The translations under genes were made by a program, and so were the position numbers. Of a stretch of DNA of 15,951 nt, positions 7,446 to 13,129 are shown piece by piece; position 1 is the first letter of the stretch; each line of letters begins with the position of its first letter. The stretch lies in assembly GCA_018062585.1 (NCBI GenBank), contig JAGORY010000018.1:1-15951 (forward strand), in the 5' to 3' direction. The stretch is from Candidatus Peribacteraceae bacterium. Its GTDB lineage: Bacteria > Patescibacteriota > Gracilibacteria > Peribacterales > Peribacteraceae. The notes under the pieces were generated by a model. That model ran no database searches. It was not told the DNA's origin and worked only from the letters and a program-made list of their open reading frames with translations.

Positions 7446-7474
7446 ATCATAGGTGTACGCTTGTTCACCGTCAA
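7446..7474 (-). promoter_or_regulatory. lexA-dinB promoter
   Basis: On the minus strand TTGACG (7474-7469) and TATGAT (7451-7446) are spaced by 17 nt, a near-consensus housekeeping promoter. Transcription should begin near 7439, giving a leader of about 20 nt that is mostly C/T (CTTCCACCCTTTCT). Confidence 0.85.
7452..7469. promoter_or_regulatory. Candidate LexA operator in the lexA promoter
   Basis: The whole promoter spacer is an imperfect dyad: on the lexA strand GGTGAAC-AAGC-GTACACC, 6 of 7 arm positions pairing. The core GAAC-N4-GTAC is one base from GAAC-N4-GTTC, the known LexA box core of Firmicutes and Actinobacteria. Its place between -35 and -10, in front of lexA itself, is exactly where an autoregulatory operator is expected. 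The identification is inferred from position and resemblance. Confidence 0.7.
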
Positions 7475-7492
7475 GAATGAAAGTGAAGAATG

Positions 7493-7562
7493 AAAAGTGA
7501 AAAGTGAAAAACGTCGTGTAGTCATCTTTCATATTTTCTTTTATTTTTCACTTTTCACTTTT
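7493..7562. repeat. Long intergenic inverted repeat, 19-bp arms
   Basis: Arms 7493-7511 (AAAAGTGAAAAGTGAAAAA) and 7544-7562 are exact reverse complements separated by 32 nt. The element lies between the end of the membrane-protein gene (7584) and the lexA promoter. As RNA it would fold into a long A/U-rich hairpin rich in U runs on its 3' side, so it may terminate or stabilise the LCP-membrane protein transcript. The left arm contains a copy of a 20-nt sequence that recurs at 11629 and 12177. Confidence 0.85.
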
Positions 7563-7583
7563 AGTTTTTCGTTTCGTGTTTCT

Positions 7584-8486
7584 CTATCCGATTTTATCGA
7601 GCTCTTTCTCGCTTGTGAGTTCTACGTACATGATGGTCCAGACCGCTTCTTTGAAGACGTGCATGTACATGAAGAAGTATGCAGCGACGAGTGTCAGGAT
7701 GAGCGCGACGACACCAGCGATGGTGTAGCTGAGCATGGGCGTCAGGAAGTACGTGAGCACGATGCCGAGGCCGATGACGAGAGCAGGGATGAGAACGAGA
7801 ATGACGAGGTTCACGAAGATACGGATCGTGATGATGAGCAGCAGGAGGATCAGAAAGATGATGTGACCTGGGTAGCTGAACGTGAGTTTTACGCTCTGGC
7901 CTATCGCTGGAAACACGCCGATCTTGTTGATGACGACCGCTGGCTCGGCGAAACTGCCGAGAAATCTTAGAATGCTCGAGAAGAGCCACAGGATGCTGGC
8001 GATGATGATCATAAAACCTTCAAGGCCGCTGCCGTAGCGCAGGATGATGGAGATCGCGGTTATGAGCAGGTTGACGCCACTGAAGATGAAGAGCTCGTGG
8101 ATCGCAAAGATCGGGAAGAAGTTGTACAGGCCGAGGACGAATCCTCCGCTCACGCGTTCTTTCTTGTGCGCTTTGGCCGCGAGTCCGATGATCGCACCGT
8201 CGCAGAACATCGGTACGAAAAGTTCTGAGATCACGAGAATGCCGAAGGTGATCATGATAAACCAGAACACCGAGAGAGGAGCGTTGTGGTACAGCCATGT
8301 GACGTCATCGAACATGCCGACCTCTACGCCGGAGGTATAGGAATACAGGAAGTAGATTTGATAGCCGACCAGCTTGATGTCGAGAAGGAGTCGGAGCGCC
8401 GAACCCGTAAATCCCCACCATTTCAGGGAAGGCTCCGTGGTGGTCACGGTCCAGGCTTGGGCGATGATCTCGCGGGGGGTGAGCAT
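7584..8486 (-). CDS. Polytopic membrane protein of unknown function, 300 aa
   Basis: The protein has about six to seven hydrophobic segments: ~27-50, 72-95, 117-148, 158-176, 207-230, 231-250 and 256-277. The N-terminus is short and cytoplasmic-looking (MLTPREIIAQAW); a polar loop with AAKAHKKERVSGG (~103-115) lies between segments. The C-terminal tail HVFKEAVWTIMYVELTSEKEL is charged. No catalytic motif is evident. The general pattern (small Gly/Ser-rich loops, repeated long helices) recalls uncharacterised integral membrane families such as DUF975-like proteins, but I cannot assign one. It starts 9 nt after the LCP gene stop codon on the same strand, so the two are almost certainly co-transcribed and may both serve envelope assembly. 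Confidence 0.85.
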   Translation of the reverse strand: MLTPREIIAQAWTVTTTEPSLKWWGFTGSALRLLLDIKLVGYQIYFLYSYTSGVEVGMFDDVTWLYHNAPLSVFWFIMITFGILVISELFVPMFCDGAIIGLAAKAHKKERVSGGFVLGLYNFFPIFAIHELFIFSGVNLLITAISIILRYGSGLEGFMIIIASILWLFSSILRFLGSFAEPAVVINKIGVFPAIGQSVKLTFSYPGHIIFLILLLLIITIRIFVNLVILVLIPALVIGLGIVLTYFLTPMLSYTIAGVVALILTLVAAYFFMYMHVFKEAVWTIMYVELTSEKELDKIG

Positions 8487-8495
8487 CGTGCGGAA

Positions 8496-10070
8496 CTACA
8501 GGAGTTCCTGCAGAGGAGTGTACTGGAAGTCCTTTCCAAGCACGATGACGATATCAGCGGAGTCACTCTCAAAAGGTGCTGCATCGGGCGTAGACCCTAC
8601 TTTGAACTTGAGGATGGTCGCCAGCAGTTCGGCCGTGACGGTAGCACGGTCCAGTTGTTTCTTGATCTCTTCGGACGGTTCGATGGCTGAGGTCAGTGCC
8701 GGATTGATGGCGATGAACGATGTCTCGAAGACGGGACTACCTTTCGGTCCGTAGTTTCGGGTGTTCAGGATATTGAGTCCGAAGCGATAGAGCTCGCCTC
8801 CGAGTTTGCGGGCGAGACCTTCCTTGCCGCCGGCATTGAGAACCGAGATGGTCGACGGATTGATGTATGTTTCGCGTTGTAGGAAGAGGAGCGATGAAAG
8901 TTTCTGGATTTGCTTCCACGTCACTGGAAATTCCGGCATGGACACTGGAAGCAGCACGGCCGCGCCGTCGAATTGATCACGAGGAGGGGAGTAGAGGAAG
9001 CCACCTTGTTCGATGCCGCTGCCGTAGAGACCGTTTTGGTCACTGAGCTGCATCGAGACCACTTTCTCGGTATCGAGCGCTCTGCCCATCTCTGCAAGTC
9101 CTAGGAGTTCTCGCGTCGAGAGTGTGCTTTCGGTGTTCTTCGAGATGATACTGAGGAGTTCGGTGAGTTTGCTGACGTTCTTGATGAGTCCGCCGTCCTT
9201 TAGTTTCTTCGCCGCTGCGGCGATGATTTGTTGCTGACGGCCGGAGCGCGAGAAGTCGCTCGTGGAGTGACGTGAGCGGGCGTACTTGAGTGCGGTTGCT
9301 CCGTCTAAGTGCTGCGGACCTTTCGCCAGTTGGAATGTGACGTACGAATAGTTCGGTCCTGGGTACTGCGTATCGACGAGGTCGGCGGGAAGTACGACAT
9401 CGATACCGCCAATGGCGTCGATCGCTTCCTCAAAACCCGAGAAATTCACCTTCACAGCGCCATGCATCTGAAGTCCGATGAGTGTTCCCACTTCGGTCAT
9501 CAGCTGTTTCAGTGATTCGGCTGACGCTTCTTCCTGCGTCATGCCTTTGCGTACGAGTGCGACTTTGTAATTGCGATACAGACTGTTGATGCGGTCCTTG
9601 CCCATCTTCTCGGTCGAGAGCACGTACGTGTCGCGCGGGATGCTGAGCAGCACGGCGCTTTTCGTTTTCTTCGGATCAAGGCTCGCCACCATGATCGTAT
9701 CTGTGAGATCAACGCCTTCATGGTCACTATTGCCTTCGCCGAGGAGCAGGATGTTCGTGAAACCGTTTTCGTCAGCGGGAAGCTCCACACCGGCGACGCT
9801 TGCCATGCCGAGAGCCAGCGCCTTAAGGCGAATAAGCACCTTGAGCGTACCCATGAGCAGAAGCAGTACGAGAAGGGCAGAGAGCAGAATCGTGACCGTG
9901 CGCTTCAGAGTCCGCTCGCGCTTCACTTTCACCTCGTCCTCGACTTTGGCGTGCTCAAAATGTTTGTAGTACTGCGTAGCAGCACGAAGAAGCGGAAGCG
10001 CAAACGCGGCATAACGCCGAAGCTGGCTCGGCTTTTTTTCTTCGCGGACGCGTCGGGTCGTAAAAGACAT
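8496..10070 (-). CDS. LytR-CpsA-Psr (LCP) family protein with LytR_C domain, 524 aa
   Basis: LCP enzymes transfer undecaprenyl-linked glycopolymers onto peptidoglycan or other envelope acceptors at the outer face of the membrane. The ATG at 10070 (MSFTTRRVREEKK) is preferred over an ATG 12 codons upstream, since a TAGACT -10-like box lies 7 nt before it. A basic cytoplasmic tail (~1-57) leads to one transmembrane helix (~58-80). LCP domain ~100-290: TDTIMVASLDP (123-133), SIPRDTYV (143-150, R146/D147), the RxR and Asp/Arg cluster YARSRHSTSDFSRSGRQQQ (263-281). The LytR_C domain (~405-513) has ISVLNAGGKEGLARKL and ends SADIVIVLGKDF. All key Arg/Asp residues seen are conserved, so it is probably active. 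It is followed at once by a membrane-protein gene. Confidence 0.93.
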   Translation of the reverse strand: MSFTTRRVREEKKPSQLRRYAAFALPLLRAATQYYKHFEHAKVEDEVKVKRERTLKRTVTILLSALLVLLLLMGTLKVLIRLKALALGMASVAGVELPADENGFTNILLLGEGNSDHEGVDLTDTIMVASLDPKKTKSAVLLSIPRDTYVLSTEKMGKDRINSLYRNYKVALVRKGMTQEEASAESLKQLMTEVGTLIGLQMHGAVKVNFSGFEEAIDAIGGIDVVLPADLVDTQYPGPNYSYVTFQLAKGPQHLDGATALKYARSRHSTSDFSRSGRQQQIIAAAAKKLKDGGLIKNVSKLTELLSIISKNTESTLSTRELLGLAEMGRALDTEKVVSMQLSDQNGLYGSGIEQGGFLYSPPRDQFDGAAVLLPVSMPEFPVTWKQIQKLSSLLFLQRETYINPSTISVLNAGGKEGLARKLGGELYRFGLNILNTRNYGPKGSPVFETSFIAINPALTSAIEPSEEIKKQLDRATVTAELLATILKFKVGSTPDAAPFESDSADIVIVLGKDFQYTPLQELL

Positions 10071-10134
10071 CAGGGAGAGTCTACTGAAAGAGGACAACCC
10101 CGTCACTTCTCCATGGTTGCTTTCTCACACGTCC

Positions 10135-10671
10135 TTACGCGTAATACGTTACCGAGTCGGTGAGCGGTTTTCGTTGATGTTCGCCGCTCGCATTCTTTTC
10201 GGCTTCTTTCATGTAGCCGAAAAGAATGCCGCCGATGACGACGTGGTGATCCGGAAGCTTCAGGAGGTTATGGGCCGGACCGTGATGGAGAGACACCCAG
10301 CACGTGCCGATGCCGAGAGCCGTCGCAGCAAGCATCATCTGCTGCATCGCGGCGACGCAGGAGTACTCCATTTCTCGTGGGTTCCAGATCGTCATCTGCT
10401 GCGCTCCTTTAGCTGCTTTGTTACAGCTCACGACGATGAACGCCGCGGAGCCGACGACGAAATCACCGTAGCAGGAACATTCCATCATCTTGGTTTTGAT
10501 GTCCTGATTCTCGAGCACGTGGAAATGCCACGGCTGCGTATTTTCGACACTCGGAGCGAGTATGCCGGCGGCGAAGATTTTTTCGAGCACCTGCCGTTCG
10601 ATCGGCGTGTCCTGAAAGTAGCGGATACTCCGGCGGTCACTCAGGAGCTGAAATAATTCTTCGTAGGTCAC
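10135..10671 (-). CDS. Nitroreductase-family FMN-dependent oxidoreductase, 178 aa
   Basis: This is a flavoprotein of the NfsA/FRP-type superfamily that uses FMN and NAD(P)H; the true substrate cannot be told from sequence. A GTG start gives MTYEELFQLL, and the FMN phosphate-binding RRSIRYF (residues 13-19) follows at the usual place. Other family signatures are ILAPSVENTQPWHFHV (37-52), the Gly/Ala-rich dimer helix AAMQQMMLAATALGIGTCW (107-125), and GGILFGYMKEAEK (147-159). The length is typical of the short class. It lies downstream of the zinc-ribbon gene but behind a strong terminator, so it is likely transcribed separately. The leader is pyrimidine-rich (CTTCTCCTCCTCTATCCC) with no Shine-Dalgarno. 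A perfect 14-bp inverted repeat lies inside the 3' part of the gene. Confidence 0.92.
   Translation of the reverse strand: MTYEELFQLLSDRRSIRYFQDTPIERQVLEKIFAAGILAPSVENTQPWHFHVLENQDIKTKMMECSCYGDFVVGSAAFIVVSCNKAAKGAQQMTIWNPREMEYSCVAAMQQMMLAATALGIGTCWVSLHHGPAHNLLKLPDHHVVIGGILFGYMKEAEKNASGEHQRKPLTDSVTYYA
10190..10229. repeat. 14-bp perfect inverted repeat inside the nitroreductase gene
   Basis: GCATTCTTTTCGGC (10190-10203) and its exact reverse complement (10216-10229) are separated by 12 nt. They encode the ILFGY and EAEKNA parts of the protein. The hairpin would be stable in the mRNA near the 3' end. It has no U tract on the minus strand, so it does not look like an ordinary terminator. Confidence 0.8.
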
Positions 10672-10727
10672 GGGATAGAGGAGGAGAAGACTTCGGGATA
10701 GTACTCTTCTGCCTCTTTTTTGGCACG

Positions 10728-10750
10728 AAAAAGGCCCCTTGCGGGGCCTT
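10728..10750 (-). terminator. Intrinsic terminator of the zinc-ribbon gene
   Basis: On the minus strand AAGGCCCC-GCAA-GGGGCCTT followed by a short T run makes an 8-bp, mostly G/C hairpin with a GNRA tetraloop. It lies 17 nt after the stop codon of the zinc-ribbon gene and separates it from the nitroreductase gene. Confidence 0.92.
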
Positions 10751-10767
10751 CATCTTACCTTGCGTGC

Positions 10768-11052
10768 TTACGCAGCGTCTTTCTCTGCTTTGAAGCAGGC
10801 GAGACAGAGGACCGGACGGCCGCCCTCGGACTCGGGGCGCGGCTTGAACGGTACCTCACAGGCGTTTCCGCACTTTGCACAAGTGGCGGGAAACATCTGG
10901 CGGGTCTGCATGCGCTCGTTCTTCCGCTTGTTGCGGCAGTCCTTACAACGCTGAGGAGCGGCGAGGCCGCGTTCAGCGTAGAAAGCCTGTTCTCCCTCGG
11001 AGAAATCGAACGGTGCGCCGCAGTCGCGGCACGTTAGCTGTTGATCAGCCAT
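10768..11052 (-). CDS. Small double zinc-ribbon protein, 94 aa
   Basis: Two four-cysteine zinc-binding units are visible. The first is C8-x2-C11 ... C36-x2-C39 (TCRDCG, then RCKDCRNKRK), matching the zf_Tbcl-type probable zinc-ribbon domain, including the FSEGEQAFYAERGL segment between the Cys pairs. The second is C58-x2-C61 ... C83-x2-C86 (CAKCGNACEVPF, then VLCLACF). The linker (~40-52) is basic (RNKRKNERMQTRQ), suggesting nucleic-acid binding. The biological role is not established. The gene has its own promoter upstream, a hairpin with U tract directly before the start codon, and a strong terminator behind it, so it is a tightly regulated single-gene unit. Confidence 0.88.
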   Translation of the reverse strand: MADQQLTCRDCGAPFDFSEGEQAFYAERGLAAPQRCKDCRNKRKNERMQTRQMFPATCAKCGNACEVPFKPRPESEGGRPVLCLACFKAEKDAA

Positions 11053-11057
11053 ACGAA

Positions 11058-11089
11058 TAAAAAAAAGGAAGTAAACTGCAACCTTCCTT
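11058..11089 (-). terminator. Hairpin with U tract in the leader of the zinc-ribbon gene (attenuator or PAP2 terminator)
   Basis: On the minus strand AAGGAAG (11089-11083), an 11-nt loop, CTTCCTT (11071-11065), then a run of Ts (through 11059) form a terminator-like structure that ends about 6 nt before the ATG at 11052. It lies downstream of the zinc-ribbon gene's own promoter, so it could act as an attenuator; it could also end transcripts coming from the upstream PAP2-family gene. The loop contains TTGCAGTT, which is complementary to AACTGCAA just downstream of the -10 box. Confidence 0.65.
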
Positions 11090-11147
11090 GTTTTCTCGCG
11101 TACTCGGTTTTGTCCGATTGACGGTAGACGAAGGCGTTTGCAGTTAC

Positions 11148-11177
11148 ACTATAGACCCAATACATGCTGTCAGTCAA
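11148..11177 (-). promoter_or_regulatory. Promoter of the zinc-ribbon gene
   Basis: Minus-strand TTGACT (11177-11172), an 18-nt spacer and TATAGT (11153-11148) form a good housekeeping promoter. The start of transcription would be near 11141-11143, giving a leader of about 90 nt before the ATG at 11052, unusually long for this window. Confidence 0.75.
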
Positions 11178-11210
11178 TGATTTTCTCTTCACGCAAGCTG
11201 GCCTTTGATT

Positions 11211-11627
11211 TTAGTTCATGAAGTAGATGCCGATCCAAGTGATGCATGCCCCGAACACGATTCCTCCGATGACTTCCAGAAATGAGTGGCCCAAGCGTTC
11301 CGACAGGTGGACCCATTTCTGGAGCCGATTGAGGAGCTCAGCTTGTTGCCCGATGGCGCGTCTCGAACTCATGGCGTCGTACCACACGATGCTCGCGAAG
11401 ACGAACGCGATAGCGAAGGCCACCGAGTCGAGGCCCGACTTTGTCGCGACGACGATGAGGAGAGACGTCACGAATGCACTGTGGCTCGAGGGCATGCCGC
11501 CTGGTCGGAAGAGTCCCTCATGCCATGCGCCACGAGCTACACCTTCGGTGAAGATTTTGAGCGCCTCCGACAGAAGCCCGACGATGAGGGGGATGACGAA
11601 GACGTAGGTAGAGAGGAAGGAATACAT
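11211..11627 (-). CDS. Divergent PAP2-family (DUF212/YuiD-like) membrane protein, 138 aa
   Basis: An integral membrane protein of the divergent PAP2 superfamily, related to lipid phosphatases and vanadium haloperoxidases. Motifs: GGMPSSHSA (43-51), YDAMSSRRAIGQQAELLN (83-100), and ERLGHSFLEVIGGIVFG (110-126). These follow the conserved order of the acid-phosphatase signatures, with His49, Arg89/90 and His114 available for a phosphatase site. Hydrophobic helices are at ~6-24, 50-62, 68-83 and 117-136. The length is normal for the family. The activity and substrate are unknown; undecaprenyl or phospholipid phosphate is a reasonable guess. A copy of the dispersed GTGAAAA repeat directly precedes the ATG. 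No Shine-Dalgarno is visible. Confidence 0.9.
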   Translation of the reverse strand: MYSFLSTYVFVIPLIVGLLSEALKIFTEGVARGAWHEGLFRPGGMPSSHSAFVTSLLIVVATKSGLDSVAFAIAFVFASIVWYDAMSSRRAIGQQAELLNRLQKWVHLSERLGHSFLEVIGGIVFGACITWIGIYFMN

Positions 11628-11628
11628 G

Positions 11629-11701
11629 AAAGTGAAAAGTGAAAAACGAAGAGTGAAAAACAGAGTCGTTACTTTTCACTCTACACTTTTCATTTTTCAC
11701 T
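11629..11701. repeat. Nested inverted repeat of GTGAAAA units upstream of the PAP2-family gene
   Basis: Outer arms 11631-11645 (AGTGAAAAGTGAAAA) and 11687-11701 pair at 14 of 15 positions; inner arms 11650-11659 (AGAGTGAAAA) and 11673-11682 pair at 10 of 10. The 20-nt sequence AAAGTGAAAAGTGAAAAACG at 11629-11648 is identical to 7494-7513. The element fills the gap between the rplL terminator and the start codon. Confidence 0.85.
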
Positions 11702-11707
11702 GCCACG

Positions 11708-11731
11708 AAAAAGAGGTGCCTAAGCACCCCT
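11708..11731 (-). terminator. Intrinsic terminator of the rplJ-rplL operon
   Basis: On the minus strand AGGGGTGC-TTAG-GCACCTCT, with one G-T mismatch that is a wobble pair in RNA, is followed by TTTT. It starts 22 nt after the rplL stop codon. Confidence 0.9.
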
Positions 11732-11752
11732 GGTTCGTACGATCATAACGTA

Positions 11753-12145
11753 TTATTTCAGGTTCACTTTTCCTCCAGCGGCTTCGATCTTCTTCTTCAT
11801 CTCGTCGGCTTCGGCCTTCGCAACACCCTTCTTGATCATGGCCGGTGTCTTGTCGACGAGGTCCTTGGCCTCACCCAAACCGAGCTGGGTGATTTCGCGG
11901 ACGACCTTGATGATGGCGATCTTCTGAGCGCCTGCATCGGTGAGCTCGACGTCGTAGGCTGACTTCTCCTCAGCGGGAGCAGCAGCAGCGGCAGCAGGAG
12001 CGGCAGCAGCAGCGGGAGCAGCGGCGGAAATGCCGTACTGTTTCTCCATGAATTTGACGACATTGTTGAGCTGAATGACGTTCAGCTTCTCAAGGGCGTC
12101 GATGACTGCCTGCTCTTCCTTAGCGAGGGTGACGGAATCTGACAT
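11753..12145 (-). CDS. rplL: Ribosomal protein bL12 (L7/L12), 130 aa
   Basis: This is the stalk protein that recruits translation factors; it is present as several dimers bound to L10. The N-terminal dimerisation domain is ~1-38 (EEQAVIDALEKLNVIQLNNVV). An extended Ala/Pro hinge follows (~41-60, ISAAAPAAAAAPAAAAAAPAEE). The C-terminal domain starts SAYDVELTDAGAQKIAIIKVVREITQLGLGEAKDLVD and ends KIEAAGGKVNLK, all family hallmarks. The length is within a few residues of the usual. It is the second gene of the operon, 58 nt after rplJ. Its leader is pyrimidine-rich and includes a copy of the dispersed 20-nt repeat; no Shine-Dalgarno is present. Confidence 0.97.
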   Translation of the reverse strand: MSDSVTLAKEEQAVIDALEKLNVIQLNNVVKFMEKQYGISAAAPAAAAAPAAAAAAPAEEKSAYDVELTDAGAQKIAIIKVVREITQLGLGEAKDLVDKTPAMIKKGVAKAEADEMKKKIEAAGGKVNLK

Positions 12146-12174
12146 GGGACTTGGGGTAAAGGGGGATAAAGAGT

Positions 12175-12196
12175 GAAAAGTGGAAAGTGAAAAACG
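12175..12196. repeat. Third copy of the dispersed GTGAAAA repeat, between rplJ and rplL
   Basis: Positions 12177-12196 match AAAGTGAAAAGTGAAAAACG at 19 of 20 bases (one A to G change at the seventh position). The copy fills much of the 58-nt gap between the rplJ stop and rplL start codons. Unlike the copies at 7494 and 11629, it has no inverted partner here. Confidence 0.8.
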
Positions 12197-12203
12197 GAAA
12201 GTA

Positions 12204-12827
12204 TTATGCGGCGGTTGCGGGGGCCGGGGCAGGAGGCTCAGCAGGAGTTTCAGCGACTACAGCAATAGGAGCTGCTTCTGCGACAACGGGTGTTGGAGCT
12301 TCGGACTCCTTCTTCTTGGCGATTTCGGAAAGTGCTCTGGCGAATCCGGTGAGCGGTGAACCGATGGCGGAAGCGAACTGCGTGAGCGGGGCGTTACACA
12401 TCGACATGAACATGCCGAGGAGTTGGAGTTTCGAGGGGATGGTGGCCATCGTGGAGGCTTCCTCAGCCGAGAGGATCTTGCCCGAGAAAATGCCTCCGAC
12501 GAGTTTGATCTGCGGATGGTCTTTGCCAAACTTGTGGGTGATGGCTGCTCCTGCGGTCGGCTCCTTGAAGCTGAAGATGCAAGCGACACCACCGGGGATG
12601 ACGCTGTCTTCGATCTCGGGAGCGTTGGCGTTCTTGGCGGCAAGCTGGATCAAGGACTTCTTAGCGACCTGCATCTCAGCCTCTTCTTTGCGGAGGTGCG
12701 AGCGGAGAGCCGTGATGTCGGCGACCGTGAGCCCAAGGTAATGAGTGAAGATCACTGAGGAGGCGTTCTTCATCTTGTCCGTGAGAACTTTGACCTGGTC
12801 TTCTTTCTGGGTGCGGGTGAGAGCCAT
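12204..12827 (-). CDS. rplJ: Ribosomal protein uL10, 207 aa, with extended Ala/Pro tail
   Basis: L10 anchors the L7/L12 stalk to 23S rRNA and, bound to L12, represses its own operon. The N-terminal rRNA-binding domain is clear: MALTRTQKEDQVKVLTDKM, VIFTHYLGLTVADITALRSHLRK, and VAKKSLIQLAAKN. GGIFSGKILSAEEASTMATIPSK (111-133) and QLLGMFM precede the L12-binding helix (~148-172). Beyond residue ~173 the protein carries a ~35-residue tail of Ala, Pro, Val and Glu (ESEAPTPVVAEAAPIAVVAE...), longer than in textbook bacterial L10 (about 165-175 residues). It is the first gene of the operon, behind a promoter, L10 leader and attenuator. No Shine-Dalgarno is present; the leader is C/U-rich. Confidence 0.97.
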   Translation of the reverse strand: MALTRTQKEDQVKVLTDKMKNASSVIFTHYLGLTVADITALRSHLRKEEAEMQVAKKSLIQLAAKNANAPEIEDSVIPGGVACIFSFKEPTAGAAITHKFGKDHPQIKLVGGIFSGKILSAEEASTMATIPSKLQLLGMFMSMCNAPLTQFASAIGSPLTGFARALSEIAKKKESEAPTPVVAEAAPIAVVAETPAEPPAPAPATAA

Positions 12828-12843
12828 AACAACGAAGTGAAAA

Positions 12844-12871
12844 GTTGAGAGAGAAAAGTTGAGAGAGAAAA
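12844..12871. repeat. Tandem 14-nt repeat in the rplJ leader
   Basis: Two perfect copies of GTTGAGAGAGAAAA (12844-12857 and 12858-12871), followed by a partial third, lie just upstream of rplJ. In the mRNA they read TTTTCTCTCTCAAC, an uninterrupted pyrimidine run followed by AAC, placed between the attenuator and the start codon. Confidence 0.85.
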
Positions 12872-12886
12872 GTTCGTTGCGGTTAT

Positions 12887-12917
12887 AAAAAAACTGGTCT
12901 CACACCCGGGAGACCAG
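12887..12917 (-). terminator. Attenuator of the rplJ-rplL operon
   Basis: On the minus strand CTGGTCTC (12901-12894 as the 3' arm, GAGACCAG complement at 12917-12910) forms an 8-bp stem with an 8-nt loop followed by seven Ts. It is between the L10 leader and rplJ, about 60 nt before the start codon. In other bacteria L10-L12 binding to the leader favours such a terminator; here the same mechanism is inferred. Confidence 0.9.
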
Positions 12918-13026
12918 CGAGGAACACGGCACGATTCACCAAGCCGGGGCCGGATGAGCGCTGCTGTATTCCTCGGGAGGGTTTACCGTAAGCCTGGGGC
13001 CTACTACCTCCGGTCTTCGGATGTGC
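12918..13026 (-). ncRNA. L10 leader RNA (autoregulatory ribosomal protein leader)
   Basis: The minus-strand transcript has the L10-leader signature AGACCGGAGGT ... CCTCCCGAGG: GGAGG pairs with CCTCC around an inner hairpin (AGGCC-CCA-GGCTT), and CCGAGG follows directly. A second helix pairs CGAGGAATAC (12975-12966) with GTGTTCCTCG (12927-12918), including one U-G pair, and abuts the attenuator. The 5' AGACCGG can also pair with CTGGTCT of the terminator's 5' arm (7 bp, one U-G), giving a possible antiterminator. Position, promoter and terminator all fit feedback control by L10-L12. The family assignment is from memory of the conserved motif. Confidence 0.8.
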
Positions 13027-13030
13027 GCCA

Positions 13031-13059
13031 AATATAGTCGACTTAGGTCCCAATGTCAA
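13031..13059 (-). promoter_or_regulatory. Promoter of the rplJ-rplL operon
   Basis: Minus-strand TTGACA (13059-13054), a 17-nt spacer and TATATT (13036-13031) are nearly perfect sigma-70-type boxes, the strongest promoter in the window. Transcription should start at about 13024-13026, which places the whole L10 leader and attenuator in the 5' untranslated region of roughly 200 nt. Confidence 0.93.
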
Positions 13060-13112
13060 CGGAAGTTAGTCAGTATTCTCTGGGGGATACGTCTAAGGGG
13101 CTATAGTGATGA

Positions 13113-13118
13113 TATACT
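13113..13118 (+). promoter_or_regulatory. -10 box before the RelA/SpoT gene
   Basis: TATACT is followed by 11 nt of pyrimidine-rich sequence (TGCCTTCTCCT) and the ATG at 13130, predicting a leader of about 4-5 nt. No convincing -35 box is seen. If this promoter is real, starts at 13106 (GTG) or 13109 (ATG) cannot be used from it. Confidence 0.45.
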
Positions 13119-13129
13119 TGCCTTCTCCT

